Below, piece by piece: positions 42,931 to 54,840 of a stretch of DNA of 64,000 bases. Positions within the stretch are counted from its first letter, which is position 1. The number at the start of each line of letters is the position of its first letter. The DNA lies in NCBI RefSeq assembly GCF_905475465.1, contig NC_062259.1, positions 2,056,501-2,120,500 of the forward strand. The letters run 5' to 3'. Under the pieces are notes generated by a model. That model had not been told where the DNA came from, did no database searches, and worked only from the letters and a program-made list of their open reading frames with translations. The translations under genes were made by a program, and so were the position numbers. Origin of the DNA: Pieris napi (taxonomy: Eukaryota > Arthropoda > Insecta > Lepidoptera > Pieridae).

Positions 42931-43993
42931 CTTGGGCCGTGGGGTTCAAGTGCACAGACGCGTGCGCCTAGTAGTTAGTACCGGTAACCCCAGTATCGCA
43001 ATACAGCGAGGAAATACTGCCAGCGTTAAAGGTACACTGCCACAGGGACCAAACTTTTTAAATTTGTTTTGATTTTCTTTTTGATAATTTTTTATTATTA
43101 CTTTGTTGGTTAAGACAATTGTAAATACTGTATATAAGTCATTAGTCATATGTAAAAAAATAAATGTAAGTAGTTAAAAAAAGCAAAAGCGTTTTTACGA
43201 TTGTTTCACTGTTTCAAAATAATTACGGACGAGTACTGTGTCGTGTCGACGAATGTCTAGAACGTAATAATTTATTACCACTATCGACCCGGAATATTAC
43301 CTTGGTGAAACAGATATAATATTAACGCTCTTTATTTCTTTCTAAACTGTCGCATTAAATTTTATTATTTAGAATTACAATCAATAGATACACAAATAGG
43401 AAAGAAAAATTAGGTAAACGAATATTATCCTCGTGTTTTTTTTATAATAAAATATTTCAAAAATTTCTGAAAAGACAATACAATTATAGTACATCCATGG
43501 AAGTCAAAAATGAAGACATTAAAACAGTCGTAATCGTGCTTTACGGCTGTTCCCCGGTTCAACCGATAGGTTCAGTTATTATGACGCCATAAAGATACTT
43601 TTCATGAAATATTTCTACTGTACCTTAGTAATTAATGTATGTCCTTTATAATATTAATTTATATGGATCCCAAAAATTTACTTTTAACAGGTAAAATACA
43701 ATGTAACAATTAGAAACATCATATGCTTGCATTGCCAGTTATTGGTTTGTCCACAGGCATGGCCGGTGTGTCATCCATCCGGTTCCATCGTGTCTGTCGG
43801 GGCCAGACGCTACCAGGTGACTTTTCGAAACTGGTTTGAATTCGCTGTATTATATTGTTGTTTGATATTCTTAGATCTTTCAGTGTGTTGAACCGAAAAA
43901 AATACTCTTGAATGATTCTTGTTCTAGTGGAGGTTGAGGAAAGCACCAACTTAAATCTTTAATGAGCTGTGCACTTGAACCCCACGGCCCAAG
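42931..43993. mobile_element. Element bounded by a 25-bp perfect inverted repeat
   Basis: CTTGGGCCGTGGGGTTCAAG...CAC (42931-42955) is perfectly inverted at 43969-43993. The interior holds a LINE 3' UTR-like part at 42960-43170 (GGTACACTGCCACAGGGACC, ending AAATAAATGTAAG) and a second retroelement piece at about 43730-43950. AGAGA lies next to both ends, a possible partial target duplication. It could be one composite element or two opposed copies of the same retroposon end. Confidence 0.5.
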
Positions 43994-44019
43994 AGAGATG
44001 TCACCACCACAACTGAGCG

Positions 44020-44345
44020 TGTCCATGGTTTATTTTTCGAATGGAATCGCGCAGTTGGCCTGAAGGTCCTTGACAGTTCAGTTCCTGTTTTGGTGAGCGT
44101 AGCTCGGCCGGAAATGGGCTTTTTGCCGCGAATAGCGCAAGGGCGTCTCCTGCGAGATTAGGACCTCGGCTTGGGCCGTCGCGGGGTGGTCAATCGCCTG
44201 AAGGAAAGAAAGTTCTGTGGAATGAGCGAAATAGGTAGTACCGTACCTTCCTTGGTGAAGGCGGTTTTCTACCCAAATTTTGCGGTGTCCATGGGCTCCT
44301 GACTTTTTATGGCTGTACCGTAGGCTTGTTTCCCCTATCATATAA
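44020..44345 (-). mobile_element. LINE 3' region fragment
   Basis: A GC-rich island with CCTGAAGGTCCTTGACAG and a long open but unrelated frame on the - strand. The end CCGTAGGCTTGTTTCCCCTA matches the LINE 3' UTR at 34800-34845. Confidence 0.45.
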
Positions 44346-44652
44346 AAAAATACAGTCGAAAATTTGCAGATTGACAGATGTTTCAATCGGTTGTTTTTAT
44401 TTTGTTTTTTTTTAAACACATGACAATCGTTTTGTATGATTCATATTGTCTTGAAGAATTGTATTTTTTTTGTGTATTTTTCTTAGTATTGTTCTTGACT
44501 TTGCATTAATAAAACGCTGTGGCCCTCGAGTTGATCTCAATTTGTCAGCTGCACGCGATTGGCCGACGAATTGGACGGCCATTTTAATTTAGTCTCACAA
44601 GATACGCTGTAAATTTGCGACAAGTTTACGGACAACAAAGCGGTAGAAAAAT

Positions 44653-45880
44653 ACGGGCTATTTTGTCTTTTTTTTTTAAATATTTAATGATATTTTATTA
44701 ATATTTACTTATTGTGATAAATTTGTAGGCGAAGGGCTGTTTTTTCTTTGGATTTTCGTTTGTTTTTTATTACTGCTAAAGTTTGATGGTGATTTTTCGT
44801 TTTTGTGACTAACACATCAACAAAACCACAGTTTTTTTATTAATATTTGCTCAGGGTTTTGTGATGAATTAATAGACAGTGTTGAAGGCTGTTCTTTCTT
44901 TAGTTTTTTATCTATTTTTTTATATATTTGAAAACCTGATGCTTGAGAGCCTTTTTTGTGTTTTGTTCATTATTCATATTTACACTTTGTGATTTGTAGA
45001 TCAATGGCTGTTTTTTTATATAGTATTTCGTTTGTTTTTTATTCCTTCTAAAATTTGATGGTGTTTTTTTCGTGATTTTTTAAATATTTACTCGGAGTGT
45101 TATGTGATGAATTTGTAGTGTAGTAGTTTTTCTTTAATTTTGTAAACTCGTTTTTTTCTTGTGTTCTTTTTTTTAAAATCTTGGATCGCGATCTAGGAAT
45201 CTTTATTGGTGATTTTACACCTTGGGTTACACACGTGATTTCGTACAGAACTATAGCTTTTTGCTAAATATTAATATATATGTAATCAGGGAGTAGGGTT
45301 CCAAATATTGGAGCCTATTCAATGCAAAAAATCAAATCATTATTTTAGTAAGGAAGACGTTTTGTTTTTAAGTTTCTCTAATTATTAGTAAATATTGAAT
45401 GAATTCATGGAAAACCTAAGTATTTTCCTTGCAAGTGCCGGCCTGAGTCCTGGTCTTGTTCTTAAGATCAAATGATCGAACGTATGCAATCTGAGGAACA
45501 TAAATATCATATATTATATATATTTGCACTAAACTTTTGTGGTTACAGTTTGGAATTAAAGTTTTAACAATTACAATTATTTAATTATTTTTAACTATAA
45601 AAAAAATTGTTACGTCATGGCCATCAAACTATTTAAACGCCATCCCAGAAGTTATAGATCACTGCCGTGTAATGCCTTCAAGGGGAAGGGGATTCGATTT
45701 TTAAAGGCAAGATGTCTTGATAGGGAGAGTATTTAAACCAACAATTTTCAAAACATTTATAAATAACTGTTCGTATTATTGACATCATGATAAGTAATAT
45801 GACATATGGCTGATTGAGCGTATTTATAATAAGTCAATCTAAATATACCACTTATCGATTTTCGCGACAAAATAGCCCGT
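44653..45880. mobile_element. TIR-bounded element with internal repeats
   Basis: ACGGGCTATTTTGTC at 44653-44667 is perfectly inverted at 45866-45880. The interior contains several degenerate units built on TTTCGTTTGTTTTTTATT then AAATTTGATGGTG (44750, 45025), and a family D copy at 45183-45310. No transposase frame. Confidence 0.45.
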
Positions 45881-46182
45881 TGGCGTTGGTCGGTTTAAAT
45901 AATGGATTAGTCTAAAGACGTATACAAGATGGCCGACATTCGCCAATATGGCCGCTGAAAAGTGATTTGTGCTGTGATTGGACGATTTCTTTTGTGATTT
46001 TTGTTACTTTGGACAAAGACGGTTTTAAGGTGAGAATAGTGTTTTTATTGTGTGGAAGTACAACATACATTGGTACCTCCAGTGCTATAATATACGAGTA
46101 TTTTGAGATACGAGCGAGCGATATTTTGCTTTGAGATTCAATTCAGCGAAGGGCTTGTCGAATTGTCAATCTCCAACGTATT

Positions 46183-46430
46183 ATGGATCGGCTTGATTCT
46201 CTCTCTCTACGCAGAGATATTGCGTCTCTATGCGTATTCTACAAAGTGTACTATGGACAGTGTTCTGAAGGGTTTGGATTGATCCGTACTGCCTCGTTTC
46301 AACACCGTACGAGCTGTATCAATTCAAAATTTTACCAGCGTCACTTTGATGGCTGGAAGTCTTCCAAGGTCCGCTTCACAAGGCACTTTCATTTGAGAAC
46401 TAGCGAAGTGTGGAATCGAAAGAAAATATG
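46183..46430 (+). mobile_element. LINE ORF2 C-terminal fragment
   Basis: A frame reads LDSLSLRRDIASLCVFYKVY then CSEGF, FQHRT and SEVWNRK, the C-terminus of CR1/jockey-like LINE ORF2. The rest of the ORF is missing and the frame runs into unrelated sequence. Confidence 0.7.
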
Positions 46431-46837
46431 GTGCAAATATAGTTTCAAGTTAGTTACGGTTCCGTTGGAAAAAATATTTTCTTTAGGCAATGAAAGGCCC
46501 TAGTAAAATATATACTTTTATTGGTGTGTCTAAAAAGAAAGAGTGGTCTTGAACGGTGGGCGGACGCGCTCAAAGTTGGTGAAGAAGATTTGGAAAATAA
46601 GCTTAAAATAGAGAGAGATGGAACCAATTGGAGGAGGCCTCCAACAATCCCTATAAGAGATCCTTGGATAGAAATAATTACTATTATTTCTGTATACAAT
46701 TATAAGTGTATCTTTTGTAAAGAGAGATGAATATTTCAAGGAATGAATGCGGCTCAATTATTATTATTATTGGTGTGTCTGCGCGTACGTATGTGTGGAT
46801 GTCGTGTATGTGAGAGGGTATCTGTGTATACTTAATC

Positions 46838-47161
46838 AATTATTTTGTATATAAAAATAAGTCGGGTTTTCCTTCCTGACGCTATAACTCCAGAAGGCAC
46901 GAACCGATTTCCACGGTTTTGCATTCGTTGGAAAGTCAAATTTCGTTAACACGTGTGCCATTATTTCATTTCAATTAGAAAAAGTTAATTCTAGAAGTAC
47001 TAATGATGTGTTCGCAATTTTCAGGAGCCGTAGGATTTGGGGCTTCGCAACGGATACACATGGACGCCCTACCTCACTCGTATTTCATTGGAAACCGTTT
47101 CACGAACAAATCGCTGCCGGGCCTCGTGCCGCACATACAGTACCATTTGTGCAGGTGAATA
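46838..47161 (+). mobile_element. Helitron 5' part, truncated
   Basis: ATATAAAAATAAGTCGGGTT and ACGAACCGATTTCCACGG are motifs of lepidopteran Helitron 5' regions. The 3' end is missing; the next Helitron follows directly. Confidence 0.55.
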
Positions 47162-47534
47162 TCTTAATATATATAAATTACGCGTCACGTTGTTTGTCCG
47201 CTATGGACTCCTAAACTACCGAACCGATTTCAATCAAATTTGCACACCGTGTGCAGTTTGATCTAACTTAAAAGATAGGATAGCTTACATCTCAATTTAT
47301 ACCCGCAATATTATTCTATTGCAAAATATTTGTTTATTATTTGATAGTCACAATTCTAACAGATGGCGCTGTGTTGAAAGTACCAACGTTTCAAATAAGC
47401 TACAATTTAATTTACCATCAAAAAAACATGGTGGTCCCCATGACTGGTGTTCTCCTACCGTTTCCCTTGATTAGGTTACTACTATGTAATATAACTAAAA
47501 CCTTAGCCACATCAACGCTTGGCCGGTCTGCTAG
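47162..47534 (+). mobile_element. Non-autonomous Helitron
   Basis: It starts TCTTAATATATATAAATTAC after A, carries ACTACCGAACCGATTTCAAT, and ends CGGTCTGCTAG before T. About 373 bp, with intact TC and CTAG termini. Confidence 0.75.
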
Positions 47535-48066
47535 TAGTAGGTAATAAATTGCTTTTGCAGTTGTTATTCTGTCTTTTGGGTCATGTGTAATTTTAAAGCC
47601 CTTTTAAATGTATTTACAGTAATGTTGATTTTTTGAAAGTAATCTCCCTTATTAGGCCAGAGATCTTAGTCCATTGAAATTGTCCCAAAACTTTGAGGTC
47701 CCATTTCCATAGTTTACAACGCTTACTAAATACTGTACAAGTATTTGGACACTTTACCACCATAACCACTCTGGTGATAATATTAAACGTATTTTTCCAG
47801 ATCGAGTACAAACATGCTCCTGAAAATTGAGAACCAATTACTCCAAAGACACCGACAGCGCGAAACAACTGGGATTAAGAAACTATATAATTCGTTCTTC
47901 GTTCTATTTTAACTATTTAATTGAACTCACTTCTATATACCAGTGCTAACTGTACAGTCCGGTATAAGTTCGTTTAATATTGTGTTTTAAATTTAACTGA
48001 CTTTATTGCGTGTACAAACTTGTGTGTGTCAATCACATTCTTTAAGTGCGTAAACAAAATATAAAC

Positions 48067-48325
48067 AGTTCAATTCTAGTGCGTTAAATCCATATCTATA
48101 AAACAGGTCAGTTCTAGTGTGTTAAATTACAAATCTCTAATTCAGGTCATTTCTAGTGTGTTTAATTATAAATCTCTATATCAGGTCAGTTCTAGCGTGT
48201 TATATTCTAAATCTCTAAATTAGGTCAGTTGTAGTGTGTTAAATTCCAAATCTGTAATCAGGTCAGTTCTAGTGTGTTAAATTTCAAATCAGTAAATTGT
48301 AGTGCGTTTGAAATCAGGTCAACGG
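48067..48325. repeat. Minisatellite, about 40-bp unit
   Basis: About six diverged units of the form CAGGTCAGTTCTAGTGTGTT then AAATTACAAATCTCTAA. It ends about 35 bp before the ATG of the candidate exon at 48358, so it would be in the 5' leader if that exon is real. Confidence 0.75.
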
Positions 48326-48357
48326 ACTGCGTCTGTTCAGCGGGCTTTGGCCCTGTG

Positions 48358-48523
48358 ATGGAATTCGAGGGAAATATTATGCATGGGAGAGAATATTGGG
48401 AGTCGAGCGTGAGATTTTCAGTTGGTGAGGACTTCGGGATGTTCCTGGAAGAAGGGAGAAAGCGAAAGTGGGAGGGGAAAGAGGAAAAGGAGCAGAGGAA
48501 GGTGCCGCCAAAGAAAGTTATGG
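48358..48523 (+). CDS. Candidate first coding exon (possible alternative gem start)
   Basis: An open frame begins at an ATG (MEFEGNIMHGREYWE) and runs 55 codons plus one base to a strong donor, GTGAGT at 48524. It is moderately GC-rich with a charged tail (EEGRKRKWEGKEEKEQRK). The donor is phase 1. The next strong phase-1 acceptor on this strand that was recognised is exon 2 of gemini at 58577; joining them keeps the frame and replaces the 47-residue N-terminus of the downstream start. Grainyhead/CP2 genes commonly use alternative first exons. It could instead belong to another gene or be a chance frame. Confidence 0.4.
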
Positions 48524-48828
48524 GTGAGTTATTCATATCTTTGTTATTATCAAGTTTTTTTAACGTTTATTTATAAGTAATCTTACAGCTACAGGTATAA
48601 AAGAAAACACTTAGACAATATCCAAAACCATAACATATTGCTAAACAAAATATACGATACATATTATTAGTACATTAATAGATTTAAAAAAAATTGAAAC
48701 TAAACAACCTCAACAACGACCATCCAACGTTGAATTGATATCTGTCTGTCTATCTTTGAAGTCGGTTAATTAATAAACCTATTAGTTCTATAGTAGTATG
48801 TGTTTCATCAGTCGTCTGTTTTTTTTAT

Positions 48829-49230
48829 GCAATAGAAGGCTTACCTGATGTTAGATGATACAGCCGCCCATGGACACTCACAGACAGAAGGCTCGCAAGT
48901 GCGTTGCCGGACTTTTAAGAATTGGTACGCTCTTTTCTTGAAGGATTCTAAGTAGAGTTGGTTCGGAAATACCTGAACCCTATGGACACTCTCCATGCAA
49001 GAGGGCTCGCGAGTGCGTTGCCGGTATTTTAGGAATTGGTACGCTCTTTGATGGACCCCAAGCCGAATTGGTTCGGATATATCTATAGCTTATGGATACT
49101 CAATGCAAGAGGCTCGCGAGTGCGTTGCCGGCCTTATAAGAATTGTTAAGCTATTTTCTTGTAGGAACCTAAGTCGAATTTGTTCGGAAATACGTCAGTG
49201 AGCAGCTAACGCTCCACAGATTTTTTACCG
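48829..49230 (-). mobile_element. LINE 3' ends (family B), nested or tandem copies
   Basis: Antisense tail with CGCCCATGGACACTCACA, then the GCTCGCAAGTGCGTTGCCGG block three times (about 48891, 49005 and 49106). Either several tandem 3' truncated insertions or a local duplication. Confidence 0.65.
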
Positions 49231-49237
49231 TCTCCTT

Positions 49238-49422
49238 TCAAACTCAAACTCAAAATTTCTTTATTCATGTAGGTAAACAATTACACTTATGAATTGTCAA
49301 GTTAAATTAATTGTAAATTTACATTTACTACCAGTTCGCAAGTAAAGGGCGTAGAGCGGGTAAGAAGAACTGGCAAGAAACTTTCCGCCACTCTTTTTAA
49401 TCGCCAAGTATTGATAAAGGAA
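49238..49422 (-). mobile_element. LINE 3' end, family C
   Basis: AAACTCAAACTCAAAATTTC through GCCACTCTTTTTAATCGCCA, very close to the copy at 31232-31425. Confidence 0.65.
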
Positions 49423-50355
49423 TCACTCTAGTGATTTTCCAGCACTCTGGAAAGTAATAATTATCAAGGCACAAATAGTATACATGGGCAGAAGTTCAGC
49501 CAGTACAGATCGGCAGTAGATTAGGGGAAATCGTCGTAGGCATAGAAAACTTACTATAAAAAAATAATTTGATTGTATTATTAGATATAATGATAGCGGT
49601 CATGCAATTTTTCGATGCTATGTTTATAGATTTGTCTTTAGCCTCAAAACATTTTCGAATAAATAAAACACGAGGATGTCTTTATTCGTCGTAATGTGCG
49701 GTTACTGTGTCGTCCGATATTATGTTGAAACAGTGAAACAATTGTAAAAACGCTTTCGATTCTTTTAACTATTTACATTAAATATATAACAACAATGTTT
49801 AAATCGTCGAATAGGAAATTAGCTTTAATTTTATATTTGTATATGTAATGTATCTTAGTAAAGCTGGGAGATGGTAATGCTATAAACATTACCCTTTTTT
49901 ATTTTTCATGAAAAAAATTGACTTTTTGCTTTTACGACTTTGATCCCCGGGGCATTCCGAGAATGACTCTGGGATCATTAATTACATTATTTTGTACTCT
50001 TTCCTCTTAGGAATGCAATGTCCGCTTCATAACTTTGATGCATATTACTTCATTTAAACTACGATCTCAGGGATGATTAGGAAAGCTACGAAAAAGTATT
50101 AACAATATTTTTATTCAATTCATTCATTCATTACTATCTATAATTTTTTTATCTAAAACAATAATAAGTTATGTAATAACTAGGAGGAGTTTTATACGCT
50201 CCACCTATAAAGAGGTATTAGATAAAAAGTGCGGTAGATTTATCAGTAGGGTCATAATAGCAGGACTTTGATTTCGGCCATTTTATATTTTTTCTTTGTA
50301 TTCTTAGGCAAGAAGGTGATCAATGATCAGCAAGACTAGGGTTCTACAACATTTT
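49423..50355. other. Non-coding spacer
   Basis: AT-rich sequence with no recognised gene. It lies within the possible first intron of gem if the exon at 48358 belongs to it. Confidence 0.35.
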
Positions 50356-50550
50356 AGATCTGGGTCTATATATCTGTTTCATGAGGAAGTAGGGGATCAT
50401 CCTTTGCCTGATTAAGTCTAATGTATTACGATGTTCTCGCTACAACCTTTTAGGTCTGAGTCCTATGTATCTGATTCATTAGGCAAGTAGAGGATCATCC
50501 ATTGCCTGATTGGGTCTAATGCTGGTGTTACGATGTTTTCCTTCACCATA
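50356..50550. repeat. SINE, two adjacent partial copies
   Basis: CTACAACCTTTTAGGTCTGA is preceded and followed by similar CATCCTTTGCCTGATTAAG and CATCCATTGCCTGATTGGG segments, so two copies lie head to tail. Confidence 0.6.
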
Positions 50551-50635
50551 ACTGATATTTAACAAATAATTATTTACTCCGTAACGAATTTTAAAGCCAT
50601 GTTTTATACAGATTAAGATTGGCCCAGCCCATTTA

Positions 50636-50925
50636 GACGTGATAACGTTTTATAAATCGATGAACGCCGGCTGCACGCACGAAAAAACAGGACTCATTGT
50701 CACGTTCCGCTTGTACAAGCGAGAGCGCGGTACACACGATAGAGAAGCACGATTGGCCTAAGCGTTTGGCTTGTATTAATCTCTCTATTAGGCCGATGTG
50801 TCCGAGTAAACGAGAGACAGCGGCAGCGCACAATCTATTCGTGAACTGTTTATATAATGATATTTGCTTATGACGTTATCACGTAGAATTATCGTCAGTA
50901 AACCGACTTCAGACAACCAATTTTT
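50636..50925. mobile_element. GACGTGATAACGT repeat family, copy 2
   Basis: GACGTGATAACGT at 50636 faces GACGTTATCACGT ending at 50884, followed by the shared tail GTAAACCGACTTCAGACAACC. It is GC-rich inside and has the same layout as 23326-23690. Confidence 0.65.
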
Positions 50926-52140
50926 TTTTAAATTTTACGATTTTCAATAGCGATGTTTGTACTGCAATAATTTGCCGGTCTTATTATTCTATACATTAGC
51001 TAATTCTGTGGTCGTTTAAATTATTTTATATTTGAAATCACTTAAAATTACTTGGCTCGTCTACTGTAATAACAGTATGTCAGAATTCACTGTACGGTGA
51101 CCTTTAACAGGCAAATCAGTGTGCGGTGACCCTAAATTTATGTCAAGTCATCATAGATCAATAAATACGTAGATACGACACAGATGAGATGTAACAAATT
51201 TTTGACATTTGCACTCGAAAACAATGTTTGTGATGTAGAAAAATTTAGTTTTTAGTAGTATGTTTCTTATGCTGCATTTACGAGAGATATATGAGTTCTA
51301 AGGAATTGTAGAGCCTGATAATGCCTACATGTTAGCGACTTGTCTTTTATATAAAAACAAGTCAAACTCAAAAAATAATTTATTGCGATTCTACCGATTT
51401 CTAGAATGATTCCTGAGGAATTTAGTACACAAGTATTAAAAATCCTCCTTATTATCACACATTGCAAGCTACTGTGTTGTTCTCATGTTATTTTCCCACA
51501 TATACAGGAATCGCCCCTATAACACGTTTTCGTATAACGCGATTACTGTCATATAACGCGGAGATTCGCAAGTTATATTTCTGTAGTCTAATTTATAATG
51601 ATTTGTCAAGTGCATAATAAGTTTTGCGTACCTTTGCGCCTGTTTCAATTGTTGTTATAATATAAAACTAAATAAATTCGTGTTAATAGTTTTGAATTGT
51701 TCAAAAAACGAGTTTTACTAGATTACTCCTACAACGCCCTTTCTTATTACGTTTACCGCGTTCTGTATATGCATTCTATAACGTATTTTCATACTTATCC
51801 AACATACACACATAAGTTATATGACTGATGCTTGAGAGGAAAAATAACACCGTTTTTAAATGTTATTTAATTTCTCTCAGAGGCAAGCTATGTGCATTTG
51901 TATGTTGATAAGTTATCTTTTGATTTAGTATTGAGCGAAGCGTCCCATTTGACGCGCGCGTACGATGTTAAGTGTTTGTGAATTTGTGAATATTATTTTA
52001 GTATGTTGAGATATTGTTTATTTTTAATTTGATATTAGTCTGGAATTATTGTGGATTTTTCGTGTGTTATTGATTACAATATTAAAGTAAAATATAATAC
52101 TAATTTTAAATAAGATCACTAATTTTTATTAAATTTTTAT
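50926..52140. other. Non-coding spacer
   Basis: AT-rich sequence. Near 51510-51570 TATAACACG and TATAACGCG motifs suggest a decayed Tc1/pogo-like end. No gene was recognised. Confidence 0.35.
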
Positions 52141-52144
52141 TTTT

Positions 52145-52490
52145 AGATATTGATGTCTTCTATTAAACTGTAGTACACTGCTCTATTGTCAATAGTTTCC
52201 GCAGCATTTGAATCTTGATTGGTCTTCACACCTTGGGTTACATGGCTTCTTTGCTTATAACTTTGTGACAATACTCTATAGTTTATGTCCATCAGGTCCT
52301 AGTCTTTGTAGATATCGATGTCTTCTATAAAACTATAGTACACTGCTCTATTCTCAACAGCTTCCGCAGTATATAGGAATCATAATTGGTCTTCACACCT
52401 TGGGTTACATGGTAATTTCCGTGCCCATAACTTTTTTGAAGTTCCACATCAGGGATAACGTAGGGTTCTAAAGGTGAAAGAAATTTTAAA
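52145..52490. repeat. Dispersed repeat family D, two copies in tandem
   Basis: GATATTGATGTCTTCTATTA and GATATCGATGTCTTCTATAA begin two successive units; each ends with GGTCTTCACACCTTGGGTTA. Confidence 0.65.
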
Positions 52491-52633
52491 ATCAGTCCAG
52501 TTAATTTCCAATGTAAATCAAAGGTTTCTTCTTTAGAATATTAGTGCTCATTTTCATCTTTACGTGTTACGTCCAGACCTTAAAGGATGTAGCGAAAACA
52601 TTGTTACACCTAGGTACATTAGACTCAATCAGT

Positions 52634-52805
52634 CTAAAGGCTGATTTACATTATCTTAGTGTTTAGGAGAGTGCTTTAGTACAACTTGAAAGGCAAGTTC
52701 TTTAGCGTAGCGTTTACTAAAGCAAGTAGCGTTTACATGTTTCAACTAAAGTACTATCCTAAAGCACTCTCCTAAACACTAATGATAATGTAAATCGGCC
52801 TTTAG
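52634..52805. mobile_element. Small foldback MITE nested in a SINE
   Basis: CTAAAGGCTGATTTACATTA on the left and TAATGTAAATCGGCCTTTAG on the right are inverted. The arms extend about 50 bp (TGTTTAGGAGAGTGCTTTAG). SINE sequence (CGCTACATCCTTTAAGGTCT antisense-type motifs and the TGATC...TTGCCTCAT part) lies on both sides. Confidence 0.7.
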
Positions 52806-53560
52806 GCTGATCACTTACTTGCCTCATCAGATATATTTAATTATAAATTATTAATTTTGTCACTGACCGATCATCAAAACTCTCAGGCACTTCTAGCATA
52901 TAAAGAAGCTTCAAGAACCCAATTAGTGTTTAATAATATTGGTCACTATAAGATGTCAGGTTAGCTAATTAGCTACGTAATTACGTAATAACTTAAGATA
53001 GAAGGCACCTGAAGTAGGGACTGAACTGACTTGGTATTACATGGATCTCACTTTTTATGGTAGAAGAACTGCGTTGAGAGACTTGATTTTTTTACAATTT
53101 ATGTTCTTGATGTCCCATGGGAATGTAAATGCGAATCATTTAACACTACAATAAAAATAAATAAATCATTGACTACAGTTTTAGATCTGGGCCTTAGATT
53201 TAGTGATCATTTGTCTTATAGGCAAATAGGTGATCAGCCTCCTGTGCCTGACACACCCCGATGTTTTCCTTCGTATTAAGTGCGTATTAAAAGTCCATTG
53301 GTGCACAACTGTGGTTTGAACCTCAGAGATGAGAGTCGCACACTAGGCCAGTATATCTCTATAACACAATACTCCTTTGTTAAATGATAAACTAATTAAT
53401 CTATGGTTCGAGTAATTAACATAATATCTGTGTCAATTTAGTTATCAAACACGTTTACGCTCACTGTAAATAAGATATTGTGTAAAATTTTATTAAAAAT
53501 TAAATAATCATAAGCTTAGGGGCTTAAGCGAATGACAACCCTGAGTATGTGATTGAATTA
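52806..53560. other. Non-coding spacer with SINE piece
   Basis: A SINE copy is recognisable at about 53170-53370 (GGTGATCAGCCTCCTGTGCC, TGTTTTCCTTCGTATTAAG, GGGATGAGAGTCGCACAC). The remainder is AT-rich. Confidence 0.45.
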
Positions 53561-53689
53561 AATATGTTTTATTATTGTACTCCAAGAACTGGGTTTCTTT
53601 GCGCGACGGCCAAGGTTGTGATACCAAGGGCGAGAGAAAGAAAAAGAAGACGTTGCTGTCTCTGACACTATATCTTCTTATGCTCGCAG

Positions 53690-53745
53690 AGTTAACATCA
53701 GATGAGCCTCCTGCCCGTTTGCCCCTGTTCTATAAAAAAAAAGTG
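53690..53745 (+). mobile_element. LINE 3' end fragment (family B)
   Basis: TTAACATCAGATGAGCCTCC then GTTTGCCCCTGTTCTATAAA, the sense end of the family. Confidence 0.65.
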
Positions 53746-53921
53746 TTCATAGTAGCGATATTGTGTATATTATGTTTTTAATATTACTGCGACATTATTG
53801 TTTAAATTCTAAGTATAGGTATTTTAGTAAATAAATATTTGTCAAAATGGCCGCCGCTTAAAAGGCCGGTATCGCATTTGTGAGCCTTCAGCAGTGAGTT
53901 TAAGGGCGGCAATCAGACATC

Positions 53922-53937
53922 AACAACAACAACAACA
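53922..53937. repeat. (CAA)n microsatellite
   Basis: Five or so CAA units in a short tract. Confidence 0.7.
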
Positions 53938-54084
53938 ATGTTGTTAATCAGGTGTCTCGTGCCCTTTTGCCCTACCCTATAAATAGGCTGAAATTGAGTA
54001 GTATTTGCTATCAGCGCTTGGCGGGAGTTATCTCCGACTATACTATGTGTGTAATATTTTTTGATACATTTGAATAGCTGCGCC

Positions 54085-54385
54085 CGCGAACATTTCCCCT
54101 TAATATGATTGCTAAGCCTATACTTGTATGGATTTTGCTATTCCACCCGATAGAGTTCGCTTTTCCGGAATAAAATCTGATATTTTTCCAAATTTTCTCT
54201 CCATAAAAACCTTCAGAGTTCAAGCTCCCGCGAACTTCATTTTTCCTTTATATGATTACTTAGCCTATCCTTTCAGTACTCACCAACATATGGATTATGC
54301 TTTGCTACCCCATAGATTCTTTTCCGGAATAAAAACTGGTTTATTTTATCGTCCAATTTTTCTAGAAACCTTCTAGAGTTCAAGG
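54085..54385. repeat. Two tandem degenerate units
   Basis: Each unit has CTAAGCCTATAC or CTTAGCCTATCC, then ATGGATTTTGCT or ATGGATTATGCT and TTTTCCGGAATAAAA. Repeated with indels, non-coding despite short open frames. Confidence 0.55.
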
Positions 54386-54594
54386 ACTTAATAAATACTC
54401 GAATTAGTCTTTAAGTTTTGCGCTTAGCAACAAATTTTGCGATTCATTTTTATTTATACACTTAGATAAACTGTTTAAATAACGTGCGTGTAAGTGATCT
54501 CTTTATGGCGTTAAAGAAACAGTAAAAATTATGACTACAAGAAACTAGCGTAACAATAAAACAGTGGGGGGCAAAAATGCTCTAACGATTAATT

Positions 54595-54840
54595 CGATGA
54601 TGTTCTATAGCCTGAAGCTTTCGGTAAATAGACTTTTAAATGCAGAAATTGTTAGACATATGTAGATATCGATGTCTTCTATAAAACTGTAGAACACTTA
54701 TTGTCAAGAGTTTCCGCAGCATTTGAATCTTTATTGGTCTTCACACCTTGGGTAACAACGTAATTTTCGTATATAAAACCATTTTCATATACCCTGTTTT
54801 CATGAGGGGAGGGGGGATTTTAAGCCTATTCAATGCTTTC
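54595..54840. repeat. Dispersed repeat family D
   Basis: ATGTTCTATAGCCTGAAGCT, GTTAGACATATGTAGATATC and GGTCTTCACACCTTGGGTAA: the most complete copy of the family in the window. Confidence 0.65.

Noticed and set aside
48258..48576. 92-codon - strand frame opposite the candidate exon
   Set aside because: It covers the minisatellite and has no splice or family signal; the + strand reading with a strong donor is better.
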